Source: Dromiciops gliroides
Taxonomy: Eukaryota > Chordata > Mammalia > Microbiotheria > Microbiotheriidae
Assembly: GCF_019393635.1 (NCBI RefSeq)
Contig: NC_057861.1
Span: 362,684,453-362,748,452 of the forward strand
Direction: 5' to 3'
DNA length: 64,000 nt
Positions 10,986 through 22,990 of the stretch are shown here, piece after piece (the first letter of the stretch is position 1; the number at the start of each line of letters is the position of its first letter). The position numbers and the translations under genes were made by a program. The notes below the pieces were generated by a model. The model was not told where the DNA came from. It saw only the letters and a list, made by a program, of their open reading frames with translations, and made no database searches.

Positions 10986-12475
10986 GGTTTTGTTCTCCAC
11001 ACCCTACCGATGTTGGTATACAATTAGAGATTCAATATTAATTAAACCTTCCAAGCTTTGGTTTATTTCCTGTTGATTTTTTTTGTGGGGGGTAAGAGAT
11101 GAGAGATACATGATTAATACAATGACAAACCAAGATTTAAGAGAATTGAATATGGAACCTATCATGCATGTAACATGTCAAGATGAAACATGAGTGTGGT
11201 AAGTGAAGATTTATAAAAGTTGAAAACAAAAAAGAAAGTAAAATTTTGCTTTTTCATGTCAAAATAATAGATCTCCTTTGCCTGTGGAGAGACAGAAGCT
11301 GGTCTCTGAAATGTATCAATTATAAGCTAAATCTTTCTTTATGCCTCTAGAGAATGCTGAGAGAACTCAGCCCTTACTCTGGAACAGGCCTTGATCTCAA
11401 AGGTGAGTTTGCTCATACATTTTCTTAGAAAACTTCCAGAGTTAGATTTTTATATGACTATCATAAGGAATTCCAGTCCTACATGGCAAATAGAATAGTA
11501 CTTTTAACTGCTTGATTTAGAGACCAAGATAGTGCTTTCCTTTTAAAACAAGCAATTATTTTATAGAACTCAGTCTTTTTTCAGTTGCCCTTTGCATATT
11601 TTCCCTTGTGATCTCAAGATTTATATTCCTTGTTTTCTTTAACTTGTTCTCTGAAATTCTGAGGAAAAACAGATACTTTCTCCCCGTGTCTTGTGAATAA
11701 TTGCAATGTCATTTTGAGATAATATGGCGGTCAGCCTGAAACCACTGTGTGGGCAGATGTGAGTGATGTAATCCAAAGTATTGGTAACAAAAAAGTGAGA
11801 AATTATGGAAAATAATTTTGCATGTCTGGAAAGTTCCATTGTTTGGACATATAAGCAATATGCCATTTCATTGACATTAAACATTTCTCTTCATCTCTTT
11901 CTCTTCTTTCTATACTCTAAGTTGTGTTTTTTTATTTTTCATAAAACACTGGTATTGATTTTTTTTCTCATTCTGGATTTTCCATTAATTTCCTGATGGG
12001 TTGTTTATTTCCCATTTGTAGTGCCAAATGCTTTTTTTAAAGTTCTTTTTAGGAAAAAAAAAGACTAGTGTTAAAACAATACATCAACAATTCTTAGTCT
12101 TATTTTTATTTGAGCTGCCATAGAACTTCAGATGCATTATTTCAGGAATCCAAGAAAGCAGAAATTTTTGTCAATTTCCCAGCAATTTAATATTATGTAA
12201 AAAATTTTAGTAGAAGTTTCATTGATTTTATAATATCTTCTTTTTCTGGATTTTTTGAACATCTGATTGAAATAGAGAAGTGGATTTTAGTACAGTTGAA
12301 GTACTTACTGGTTATTTCCTTAATAGATGAAGGTTGAATGGCTTACTTCAAATCATCTGTCTAATTTTCAAAATGCTGTGAAATTCTAGCCCACCTAATC
12401 TACCTAACCTCATTTCTCACTCTATCATAACATGTAACCTTAGAAATTGTGAGTTCTACTATCTAATCCTCAAAT
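10986..12475. other. AT-rich stretch, no gene or repeat recognised
   Basis: No coding frame beyond chance length. T-rich runs near 11,880-12,060. Confidence 0.55.
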
Positions 12476-12479
12476 ACCC

Positions 12480-12640
12480 CATACTTGTACCCACCTCTTA
12501 GCCTTTTCTTATGATACTACTTAAATCCTCAACTAGTTTGTGCCTATCTAAATATTATACATCTTTCAAGGTACATTCAGTATCTCAATGCATCCTGAAG
12601 CAATTCCTGGATTATATGTGGAATGAATATATGACTTGTT
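12480..12640 (+). repeat. L2 LINE fragment (weak)
   Basis: Text such as CATCTTTCAAGGTACATTC and GCATCCTGAAGCAATTCCTG resembles the L2 3' region. Diverged. Confidence 0.4.
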
Positions 12641-12974
12641 AAGAGACCTGTATTCAGCAGTAGTATTTAATGTCTATTCAAGATGTGATATTAGAAAAAA
12701 ATTTATTGCATATGATTGAGTCTCTGTTTCTCCATTTATAAATTGGAAATAATTATATTTGTGCTGATGACAAGAAATTCCTTTGTAACCTTAGAAATAA
12801 CATGTTATAGTGGTAGAACATTGATTGGACTTGTAGCTAGGAAAATTGAATTTGCTAAATATAAGCTACTCAAGATTAGGATTTTCTTTATTCTTCATAT
12901 TTATTTCCTTAGAAATTAGCACAGTGACTTGCACATTGAAGGTATTTAATAACTGTTTGCTGATTGATTAATCA

Positions 12975-13155
12975 AGCCTCAGATACTAGCTGCAGGACTC
13001 TGGAAAAATCATTAATATTCATCAAATCTCAGTTTCTTTTAGAAAACAGGGATAAGGGATAATACTAGCACTTAACTAACATGGCTGTTGTGAAGATTAA
13101 ATGAGTTAATATTTGTAAAACTTTGCTATATAAATATGAGCTATTATTAGCCTGC
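12975..13155 (+). repeat. MIR/CORE-type SINE
   Basis: Plus-strand copy: TCTCAGTTTCTTTTAGAAAA, then GAAGATTAAATGAGTTAATA, then TATAAATATGAGCTATTATT. Confidence 0.7.
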
Positions 13156-13249
13156 TAAATCTGAATTTTATTGTCATTGAAATCTACATTGACCTTTACC
13201 ACTAGTTCTGGGACCTTAGCTATGTATTTTATTGTTAATATTTTGTGAA

Positions 13250-13390
13250 TTCTTCTTGTTTATCTCATCTCACTGTTGAGAATGCAAACTCTTTGAATAC
13301 AGGAGAAAGTTTTCCTTGAAGCTTCTTCAACATTTACTTATCCAAGCACTGAACTGAAAGTAGCCCATTAATACTTGTTGAATTAAGTCA
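13250..13390 (+). repeat. L2 LINE 3' end
   Basis: L2-like 3' wording GAATGCAAACTCTTTGAATA, then ATTAATACTTGTTGAATTAA. Confidence 0.5.
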
Positions 13391-13994
13391 ATGGGAACTG
13401 AGAATTTTCCTGGTAGCTATAAACAAGGGAAATTATTCCTTAGATGAATAAGCATAGAGGGCTCTATATGGTAAAGTGATTTTGCTGTAGGTAAACTGAA
13501 AATTCAATACAAAAAATACAGGGAATGAAATAAATAATATTCACTTTCAACAAAAGTGAGATGTATCTAAATTGTTATCAGTTATAACATAATGTTGATA
13601 ATATAGTAAACTCAAGAAATTTAATTTGAAACCAGAAATGTGAAACAATGGCATTTTTATCTTTGAACATTTTCAAAAAGGGCTGAAAAGCGGTTTTCAA
13701 TGTTTTTAGGACTCTATGACCTTAGCATGTACTTAATTATTTGAAGTTACCACTAGAACCAAAGGAATTTGGGATATTTTTAATTATTAACATTATTTCC
13801 ATAGAACTTATGATTATTTTATATACACGGGATTAAATATTTTTTAAAGTTTTAATTTATATTTATTTTTTGTCACCATGGTATCCAAGGCAGCTTCCCC
13901 CCTCCCAAAAGCCTTTCCTCTTTGACAGAATAGTTTTTTTAGAGGAAAAAAAACCAGCACAACTGACCTATACAGTAAAGAAAGGCCAAAAATA
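13391..13994. other. AT-rich stretch, nothing recognised
   Basis: No coding frame or named repeat. The minus-strand L1 that follows may begin somewhat to the left of 13,995. Confidence 0.5.
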
Positions 13995-14284
13995 TGTACT
14001 TTTTAGTTTCAAGTCATCAAAGTCATCAATCTTATATTTTGCAATTGCCTCTATCTCTTGTGTGGTTAAGAATATAGCTCTCTTTTATTTTATTTTTTTT
14101 TTGGTGGGGCAATGAGGGTTAAGCGACTTGCCCAGGGTCACACAGCTAGTAAGTGTCAAGTGACTGAGGCTGGATTTGAACTCAGGGCCTCCTGAATCCA
14201 GGGCCGGTGCCTTATCCCCTATGCCACCTAGCTGCCCCAAGAATATATTTCTTACCAAATACTAATTATTTCCCAATTTACATA
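13995..14284 (-). mobile_element. L1 ORF2 fragment, minus strand (left piece)
   Basis: Complement of L1 ORF2 (ATATTTTGCAATTGCCTCTA, then TTGTGTGGTTAAGAATATAG), interrupted by the CORE-SINE at 14085-14238. It resumes after the plus-strand L1, at about 15,226. Confidence 0.7.
14085..14238 (-). mobile_element. CORE-SINE (MAR1/WSINE1 type)
   Basis: Full-length minus-strand copy inside an L1. Flanks share AAGAATATA (14,069 and 14,239), an aged target duplication. Confidence 0.9.
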
Positions 14285-15225
14285 CGGTCAAAGGATATGA
14301 ACAGGAATTTTTCAAAAGAAGAAAAGAATCCAAAGCTATCTGTTGTAATATGAAATAATGCTCTGAATTACTGTTGATTAGAGAAATGCAAATTATAACA
14401 ACTCTGAGGTGTACCCCCTTATACTTGTCAGACTGGTTAATATGACAGAAGAAGAAAATGGAATATTTTGGAGATGATGTGGGACAAATTGGGACTTAAT
14501 GCATTGTTGATGCAGTTGTGAACTCATCCAACTATTCTGGGGATCAATTAGGAACTATTCTCAAAGGGTCATAAAACTGTGAAAACCATTTGACCCAGCA
14601 TTACCACTAGCAGGTCTGTATCCCAAAGAGATCAAAGAAAAAGGAAAAAGCATTTATATGTACACAAATATAGTAGCTCTTTTTGTAGTGGCAAAGAATT
14701 AGAAACTGAGGATAAGTCTGCTAATTGGGGAATGACTAAACAAGTTGTGGTATATAATTGTGATGGAATACTGTTGTGTTATAAGAAATGAACAGGATTG
14801 TTTCATAAAACATGGGATGACTTATATGAAATGATACAAGGTGAGCAAAACCGAACACTGTATACAATAAAAGCAATATTGTATGATGATCAACTGTGAA
14901 TTGAATTAGCTATTCTCAGCAATACAATAATCCAACACAATTCTGAAAGATTTATAATGAAACTACTATCTTCTATCAGAGAAAGAACTGATGGAGTCTG
15001 AATGCAGATTGTGGCATAGTTGTAAAACTTTATTTTTTGCTTTGTTTTCTTTTGTAAAATGGCTAATATGCAAATATGTTTTGCATGACTTCATTTGTAA
15101 AATCTGTATCAAATCCTTGCTTTCTCAAAGAGGAGGGGAAGGTGGGAGAGAATTTGGAACTCAAAATTTTAGAAAAACAAATGTTGAGAATTGCTTTTGT
15201 ATATAAGTGAAATAAATAAATGAAA
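14285..15225 (+). mobile_element. L1 LINE 3' end, plus strand, nested in minus-strand L1
   Basis: Starts abruptly at GGTCAAAGGATATGAACAGG, carries ORF2 C-terminal wording (AGAGAAATGCAAATTATAAC) with many disruptions, and ends ATGTTGAGAATTGC followed by an A/T-rich tail. The minus-strand L1 on both sides reads on across it. Confidence 0.75.
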
Positions 15226-16245
15226 AAGAATATCTATTACCCATTTCTGTGAGAGGTAAATGATTTGTTTCTCTTCTCATTTAAAAAAAGTATTATCTTT
15301 AATATTAACTCTACCTATCTATTGAGAATGTATTGTGATGCATGGTGCAAGGTGTTTGTTGAAGCCTAATTTCTGCCAAAATGCTTTCTAGTTTTCCCAG
15401 TAGTTTTTATTAGTTTTTTCCCCCTAGGTAACATGTTTTACCTTTTATCAAATACTGGTTTACTATGTTCTACTATTTCTGAATCTCTGCTCTCTAGTTT
15501 ATTCCACTTATCTCTTTTTCCTTTAACCAATACCAGATGGTTTTGATGACTGCTGCTTTATAATATAGTTTGAGATCTGGAAATGCTACTTCTTTTCATC
15601 ATTTCCCTTGATAATACAAATCGATTTTGCTATAATTTTATCAAGCTTCATAGTGTATCCTGTACATAATTTGGTTGGTTTAGTATTAAAAGTATAAATT
15701 ACTTTTGGCAGCATTTCATTTTTTTCTATATTGACATAGCCTAGCCATGAGCACTGAATATTTCTCCAGTTATTTAGGATTTTAAAAAAATATTTAAGAA
15801 GTGCTCTATAATTGAATTTAGTACATTTTTTTTGTACTTTGGGATTTTGATCCTCAGATATTTTCAATACTTTATAGTTATTTGAAATGGGATTTCCTTT
15901 TCTATTATTACTTCATGTGTTTTGTTTTTGTTATATAGAAATGCTGGGGTTTTTTAGGTTTTATTTTGTAGTCTACAAATTTGGTGTAGCTATTAATTGC
16001 CTCAATTAATAATTAATTTTGTAATTCCCTGGGGTTTTTCAAGTAAGCCATCACATCATCAATAAACAGGGATATATTTATCTTCTCTTTACCTATCATT
16101 AGTTCATTAATTCCTTTTTCTTGCCTTCTTGTTATTGATAATCCAAAATTATACCAAGTGGGTAGAGCAATCATTCTTACTTTATTCCTATATTTATTGG
16201 AAAAAAGTTCTTGTGTATGTCTTTCATACAAGATTTGATCCCAGT
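15226..16245 (-). mobile_element. L1 ORF2 fragment, minus strand (reverse transcriptase part)
   Basis: Minus-strand ORF2. At about 16,013-16,252 it translates to INISLFIDDVMAYLKNP, the L1 reverse transcriptase active-site region, where FADD has become FIDD while the two aspartates remain. Upstream in ORF2 sense, SNKYRNKVRMIALPTWYNFG is also L1-like. Nearer the 3' side, CCAGATGGTTTTGATGACTG matches L1 complement. Decayed by several frame breaks. It is part of the same element as 13,995-14,284. Confidence 0.8.
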
Positions 16246-16779
16246 GCATCACTTACTCCTCTCCATCCCCACGCTCCCCTAACCTCTTTCTTGTACCCTC
16301 ACATGTTGTAACGTAGTTCCACAAAAGAATCATTCACCTGTAGTCAGTCACCAGGTTCTGTCCATAATTTCTCCAATCATCCTCTTCACCCTTTCCTCTA
16401 TCAGATTTCCACTATTGCCTGTGTCTCCTTGTGTCCCTTTAGAAAAAATTCTCTCATTGGTCTTTCTTTCTTTCTTTTTTTTCCTACTGATCTTTCTCTG
16501 TTGCTGTTGTTTTCTGCATTTATTCACTCTTCTTACAATTCTGTTGTTTGAAATATTTATAAAGCAAATAATCTCTTCAGTTTTGGTTTTATCTTTAAAA
16601 AATATTTCAAACTTTTCTTTATTATTGAAAGTCTTTCTTTTGTCCTTTATGGTTAAGATCATATTTGTAGGAAGGGTCGCCCTGAGCTGCCACCTATGCT
16701 CCAATGCTCTTCAGATACCATTCCATTCCCTCTTTATTTTTCAAATGGGTGTGAAATAGTCTTATATTATTTGGATATT
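16246..16779. other. Unassigned segment between L1 ORF2 and ORF1-like parts
   Basis: A minus-strand frame of 118 codons at 16,348-16,704 is lysine/arginine rich with no motif that I recognise. By position it could be L1 ORF2 endonuclease or ORF1 sequence too decayed to read, or an unrelated insertion. Confidence 0.4.
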
Positions 16780-18500
16780 TTTCATTTTTATTTGAAGGTC
16801 TTTCATCTGATGACTTGTATAACTTCTTGTTCCTGAATTGAATTATTAAATCTAACTACCATGTGTCTTGGAATTTGCACTCCTGGGCTGCCTTTTTCTT
16901 TTCCTTTGAGGTGATCTGTGAATTCAATTTGGATTTCATTTTTCTGTGTTCAGAAGTTCTGCGAAATTTTCTTCTATTATTTCCATCATTATAGTGTTAA
17001 GGATTTTGTCATGTTGTGTTCTCCTGGGAGACCTATGATCCTTAGGTTGTCATTATGCATCCTATCTTTGAGATTTATATATTTTATTTGTATAGTGAGA
17101 ATATTTTTTCAAAACTGTTTTTTATTTTTTCTGCTTTTTAAAAATTTTCTGAATACTTATATTTCCAATCTACTGCTCTTTCTTTTGTTTCTTTGGTGAA
17201 GCTTCCCAGTACACATACATTTTTTTCTATTCTGCTCTTCATTTTTGTATACAGGGCATAAATTCTTCTCTCATGATTCTCATTCTCCTTTAAAAAAACT
17301 TAGAAACAGTGTATTGTGTGGATCCATGTTCTCCTTAACGTCTACTGTCTTCATTCTCATCAAGTATTGGATCATTTCCCTTCATTTTGTTATATTTATT
17401 CATAGATGATTGAACTCATTTACTATATCAAGAGGTCATATTTCCTCCTGTTACTGTTTTCCCCATTGATTTATCTGTTTATATTCAAGGTATTTGAGAT
17501 TTCTTTTTCCTGAAATCTTGGGTACTTTCAGTCTCCACCCTTCCCCTCACTTTTTTTCCCCTTATCATTCGCTTCCTGACACTCTCCCTTTTGATCAATT
17601 TTTCCATGGGGGCTGGTTCTCAAATCATCTCAGCCTCCTTCTATACTTGGCAATTGGTTCACCAAACTCTAGGTCTCTGATCTAATTGACCCTTGGATAA
17701 TCAAAACTGACACCAGAGGGATATTGTACGTTGTGCCTCAGTCTTGGTGGAGTGCTACACAGTTGCCCACATTCATGCTTTCCTATCCTGGTGACCTGCA
17801 TCACTTCTTGTCTTCCTTAGTTTTCGGCCCAGCAACAACAGCTCAGAGCCTGATGGCACTGGCCATTTAGAGCCTGCTTTCCTTGTCAGTGGCAGTTCAG
17901 AGCTTTGCAGCACTAATGGTTCTGGGTTGCAGCCTCTGTCAGGTTTTTGCTTCTGAAAAGCTGTGACCAAGCTAGCTATTGAGGCCTGAGCAGACTTCTG
18001 CAGCCTGGAACAAACATCTACCATGCTGGAAAGAGAAAGGGGACAATGTGGTGAAGGGGTGGGCTTTAATGTAAGTCTGCTTTTTGTCCTGCTACTGCAG
18101 CTTCACTGCCAGTAGCATGGAATTTGGAACTCAGTGAACTCAGGGTCAATGAGTTCCTGGGTTATATTTTGTTTTGTTTTGTTTTATTTTATTTCTTTCT
18201 TTTTTTTAGTGAGGCAATGGGGGTCAAGTGACTTGCCCAGGGTCACACAGCTAGTAAGTGTCAAGTGTCTGAGGCCAGATTCGAACTCAGGTGCTCCTGA
18301 CTCCAGGGTCGGTGCTCTATCCACTGTGCCATCTAGTTGCCCCTATTTTCTTTCTTTTGAATTCTAGGTTCTTAGACAATAGAAACAGATGAAATTTCTT
18401 CACTTTGGTGCATAGTTTCTATTTTGGGGAGGTTTGAGACATCATGGGGATCAGAGAAAATGTCTAGTCCTCCATGTTGCTCTTGTGACCTAGAAGTCAC
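16780..18500 (-). mobile_element. L1-clade 5' UTR and ORF1-like region, minus strand
   Basis: The minus-strand reading near 17,060-16,930 gives an ORF1-like DNLRIIGLPGEHN stretch (compare NLRIIGLPE in mammalian ORF1p), followed by an EENFAELL-like segment. At the far right, minus-strand CATGGAGGACTAGAC near 18,470 resembles the AAGATGGCGGACTAGAC start of marsupial L1-type 5' UTRs. A CORE-SINE (18,201-18,343) interrupts the 5' UTR. It probably joins 13,995-16,245 as one element with an internal loss, but could be a separate half-L1. Confidence 0.55.
18201..18343 (-). mobile_element. CORE-SINE (MAR1/WSINE1 type)
   Basis: Full-length minus-strand copy. Flanks share TATTTT-CTTTCTTT wording, an imperfect target duplication. 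Confidence 0.9.
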
Positions 18501-18599
18501 CTACACTGGATTTAGTAATGAAATTAATTGCTCTTTTTAAACATTTCTTGTAATTCTCACTACTCTTCTCTGACATTGCCACCATTCTGGCACAGACGT

Positions 18600-19290
18600 T
18601 TATCACAGCACTTCTTGGATATGACAGTAGTCTACTGGTTGGCCTCCTTGCTTCAAATCTGTCCTTGCTCCAGTCCACCAGCAATTCTGCTATCAAATTG
18701 ATCTAAAGAGTTGAAATGATGTCACCACTTCCCCACTCTCTTTAAGCAAACTCCAGTGGTTCTGTATTACCTCCAAAATGAAATGGAAACTCCTTTGCTT
18801 GTTTTTTAAAGGCCTTCATAACGTGGCTTCTTCCTACCTTTCTAGTTGTTTTTTTTTTTAATACCCTACTCCCATCTACTTATTCTGTGATCCAATGACA
18901 CTGGACTCCTTGTCCATGGACAAGACACTCCATCTGTTTACTCCATGAATTTTTTCAGGCTGTTCTCTATTCCTGGAATGCTCTCCCTTCTCATCCCAAC
19001 CTCCAGATTTCCCTCACTTCCTTCAGGTCCCAGAAAAAAAACAAACAACAACATGCTGCTTTTTTGGGTAAGAAAAACTTCCAGATCCCTCTTAATGTTA
19101 CTGTCTTTCTTGTAAGAGTTATCTCCAATTTATCCTCTATATTTTTTGTTTGTACAGAATTGTTTCCAAGTTATCTCTCCAGTTAGACTGTGAGCTCTTT
19201 GAGAACAGGGAGTATATTTTGCCTTTCATTATATCCCTAAAACTTGGCATAGTTCCTAGCTAATGCTTGTTAAATTCATAATGTTAAGTA
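18600..19290 (+). repeat. L2 LINE 3' end
   Basis: Long plus-strand L2 remnant: CTCCAGTGGTTCTGTATTAC, then AGGCCTTCATAACGTGGCTT, then TGTTCTCTATTCCTGGAATG, ending with GTGAGCTCTTTGAGAACAGG and CTAATGCTTGTTAAATTC. Confidence 0.8.
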
Positions 19291-19294
19291 GTTA

Positions 19295-19650
19295 AAAATA
19301 AGGCAGGACAATGAGGAAATGCTTCATGTTGAAGTTGGTACTTGAGCAGCTTATTGAAGAAAGAGGAGGACATGAGTGCCTATATTACAGGCATGAGGTA
19401 TGGCTAGTACAAAGGTTAAGAGATGATAGATTGAGTGCTATATATGAGGAACAGTAAGAAGGCCAATTTGGCTGGATCATGATATATATGAAGGAAAATG
19501 TGTAATAAGGCTTGAAACATAGGTTAGGGGTCAGGTCTAGGCTTTAATTGCCAAATAGACAAGTTTAGATTTAATTTATTGCATCTGTGGAGACAATATC
19601 AGAAAAACCGTCAAATTAGGGATACTTTTTGGAATTGTAGGACAAGCTGG
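19295..19650 (+). repeat. Unassigned dispersed old repeat ('repeat A', distal module)
   Basis: GGCAGGACAATGAGGAAATG, then AAGAAGGCCAATTTGGCTGG, then GGTCAGGTCTAGG: the 3' module of the family seen at 9,255 and 41,690. Confidence 0.5.
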
Positions 19651-19919
19651 GAATATCAACTTCAGTCATATCTCATGTATATTTCTGATAAAATACTTGG
19701 TATTTAATGTAATCAGAATCAATTGATCTTTCCTAAATACATAACCACACCCACTCCAAAAAGTAAAAATTTCCTAATCAAGAATGATTTCTTTTTTGTT
19801 TGTATTTCCAGGGCCCAGAAGAGTTCAATGCACATCAAAGCTTGAAATGTTTATTGAACTGAATTAAACAGGTGATGTCTATCTTAGAATTATTTACAAT
19901 AGAGAGTATATAATATCGT

Positions 19920-20116
19920 TTGTCCTTCATTCTTAAAAAGGACCATGACATTGGGATGTCATGACTTCCACTGACTTGCATTTAAATAAGGAGGTTTAAG
20001 TGACTTAGTCAAGGTCACACAGCTAGTAAGTGTCAAGTATCTGAGACAGGATTTGAACTCATGATCTCCTGAATCCAGGGCTGGTGCTCTGTCCACTGTA
20101 CCACCTAGCTGCCCCC
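19920..20116 (-). mobile_element. Composite SINE (unique head + minus CORE-SINE body)
   Basis: A head (TTGTCCTTCATTCTTAAAAA, then GACATTGGGATGTCATGAC) runs into a minus-orientation CORE-SINE body ending AGCTGCCCCC. No poly(T) tail between them. The same head occurs at 21,015 before a plus-orientation body. Confidence 0.7.
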
Positions 20117-20149
20117 TAAAACTTATTTTTAAAAGACAGACAATGGCAA

Positions 20150-20440
20150 GTCACTTAGCCTCCTGGTGCCTTATTTTTATTGTTTGTAAAATGAAGGGAT
20201 TGGACTAGATGATTTCTAAGGCCCCTTCTAGCTTTAAATTTGTGATCCTCTGAATTTAAGGAACAATGAATTATGTAGTAGAAAAAGCACTGGACTGGAA
20301 TGTCAGAGTACTAGGGTTCAAGTCTGGGCTTCCTATTATCTGTTAATTCTGAAACAAGTCCTTTCTCATGATCTCTACAAATTGTAAAATGAAAGGATTG
20401 GTGTTTAAGGTATCATCTAGCTCATATGTTTGAACTGTGT
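20150..20440 (+). repeat. Two MIR-related SINE remnants
   Basis: CAAGTCACTTAGCCTCCTGG, then ATGAAGGGATTGGACTAGAT, then GCACTGGACTGGAATGTCAG and a second GTAAAATGAAAGGATTGG. Confidence 0.6.
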
Positions 20441-20859
20441 ACCTTAAAGGCAGTCTTCACTTTTATGGGGCTAAGAACAACCATAATAATTGCTGATTCA
20501 TATTATATATAGATTATAGATATGCATAATAAATACATGTATAGCACATAATAAATTATCAGAATACAAGATGAAGAAGACAGTTCAATAGCTGACCAGA
20601 GATCTGGGTATTTTGATGGACTATGAGTATCTTTTGTCCTATAGTCAATAAAGAGAGAATAACATTTTTTTTTCTGGAGTAGAGGAATAACTGTTGCTAT
20701 AATCTCAAAGGAGCTAATGAGGCCCCACAGTCCTGGTAGAAATACAAAAAAGGGAAAAATACAAGAGATGTTTCAAAGGAATAGTGAAGATGACTTGATG
20801 CCTGACAAGATGGGGAGTGGCAAGGTGAAAGAAGAGTTATTGACCTAATTCCAGTTCCT

Positions 20860-21000
20860 CTCGTGTCACTCCGATAATAATCTCTGTGCCATTTCACTGG
20901 CTATCCACCATTCTTGGAATCCTTTTCCTACTCAACTCTGCCTTTAAGAATCATTGGCTTCCTTCAAGACATAGTTCAAATGGTGCCTTAGTAGAAGCTT
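20860..21000 (+). repeat. L2 LINE fragment
   Basis: CCATTCTTGGAATCCTTTTC, then TTCAAGACATAGTTCAAATG, L2 3' wording. Confidence 0.6.
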
Positions 21001-21011
21001 ATTGATTAGGC

Positions 21012-21312
21012 TAGTTGTATGATCCTTCAATCTTGAAAAGGACCAATCAACAGGATGATGTCTTGACTTGCAAGTTAATTGGATTTAAGTGAGAAAGAGC
21101 TGTGCAGAGTCATCAGCCTCACTCCTCCAAAGTCATCAGTGTTCAGTAGTAAGACATAGGTCAGGATGACCGGTGGTGCAGTGGATAGAACACTGGCCCT
21201 GGATTCAAGAGGATCTGAGTTAAGATCCACCATCAGACACTTAACAACTAGCTGTGTGAACTTGGATGAATCACTTAACCCCAATTGCCTCACCCCCCCC
21301 CCAAAAAAAAGA
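21012..21312 (+). mobile_element. Composite SINE (unique head + plus CORE-SINE body)
   Basis: Head of about 160 bp (CCTTCAATCTTGAAAAGGAC, then GACTTGCAAGTTAATTGG), followed by GGTGGTGCAGTGGATAG and a plus-strand CORE body with C-run and A-tail. Confidence 0.75.
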
Positions 21313-21369
21313 ATTCCTTTTCTCTCTTGGGATAACTTCCTTTCCCTACTTTTAATTTAATTTTACCTT

Positions 21370-22990
21370 TTTCTAGTTAACAAGCATTTGTTTTCTATTC
21401 TTATTTCTGTACTAGCCAATTAAAAATGTTTCAACCAATATTCACAGTCAAGTAAAAATAAATTCTTGTATAGTCAATGTTCAAAAACATATGTCTCATT
21501 CTACATATTGAGTCTATCACCATTCTATCATAGTGTGGGTAGTATGCTTTGCTGTGGGTCTTCATTGCATCGATTAGAGTCCTTACATATTTCAAAGTCA
21601 TTTACAATGTTTATTTGTATCAGTTATTCCCCTTGTTCTGTTCACTTTGTTGTGAGTTATCTCATACAAGTCTTTCCAGGTTTCTTTGAAATTATCCCTT
21701 TTGTTTTCAAACTTTATAGAGTAATATAGGGCTGTGCTGGCACATTTTTAACAATTAGGATCTTGGGGGGAGAAAAGCATGCTCGCATATTTTTACATTT
21801 AGTTTATATTATTAACTTTCTAAAGTCTAGCCAATCTACAACAAAAATAAATTAAGTGATTGTGAATTCCTGAGGTGTAAATGCTCAAAATGAAAATTTA
21901 ATAATCTCAGGGTTAGAACAGGTTCTAGAACACCCAGGTATGTACAGAGTAGTGACTTTATGGACAAAGTTGCAAATTGATTTTCATAATGACTAGAGCA
22001 ATTCACAGCTCTAAGAAAAGTGCATTATTGTGCCTCTTTCCCACAAATCATCTAATATTGTCCATTTTCATTTTTGTTATCTTTTACAATGTAATAGGTA
22101 TGAGGTAGAAACTCAGATTTGCTTTAATTGAAATTTTCCAAATTTTAATGAAGATGTGTTTTCATATGGATGTTAATAGCTGTGATTTCTTCCTTTGAAA
22201 ACTCCCAGTGGCAGCTAGGTGGCTCAGTGGATAAAGCACTGGCCCTGGATTCAGGAATACCTGAATTCAAATCCAGCCTCAGACACTTGACACTTACTAG
22301 CTGTGTGACCCTGGGCTAGTCACTTAATCCCCATTGCCCTGCAAAAGAAAAAAAAGAAAGAAAGAAAATTAAAAAAAAAAACAACCTCCCTATTCATATC
22401 TTTTAACCATTTCTCAGTTAAGGGCTAGCTATTATTTTTATAAATTTAAGAAATTCCTTGCAAATGATGACTTCATCAGAGAAAACTTAAAAATAGGTTT
22501 TCCTCTAGTTAAAGCTTTCCTTCTAATTTTAGATGCATTGATTTTGTTTACATAAAACCTTTTTAATTTTATGTAATCATAATTGTTGTTTTTATCCTCT
22601 ATGATCATCTCAGTCATTTGCTTGTTCATGAATGTTTTCTCTGTACATAGACCTGAAATGAATTAACTAATTTGCTCCTTTAATGTGTTTATGATGTGAC
22701 CTTTCATATCTAAGGCAAGCACCCATTTGGAGCTTTTCTTGGTATGTGATATGAGGTTTTTATATAAACCCAATTTATGTCAGACTGCTTTATAATTTTT
22801 CCTATAGTTTGCGGTGAATAGTGAATCCTGGTATAGGTTCCTGCATGGAACATTATAAATCCTCCTAAATAACATCATTATTTGTCCTTTTTTGTTGTTT
22901 TTGAAATCATCCCAACATAATAAATTCATACCCATGCCATTTTTCTCTGCGGATTGCTTATAATTGCCCTCATAAAGATAAAGTACTTAG
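21370..22990 (-). mobile_element. L1 3' half, minus strand
   Basis: Old minus-strand L1: the 3' UTR at the left (TACAAGTCTTTCCAGGTTTC is the ORF2 end complement), then ORF2 C-terminal complement through about 22,850 (TTATATAAACCCAATTTATG). A CORE-SINE is inserted at 22,206-22,382. It continues into an ORF1-like region on the right. Confidence 0.75.
22206..22382 (+). mobile_element. CORE-SINE (MAR1/WSINE1 type)
   Basis: Full-length plus-strand copy with a purine-rich (AAAG)n tail. Flanks AAAACTCCC / AACCTCCCT lie in L1 sequence. It is the last young SINE before a 16-kb gap. Confidence 0.92.
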
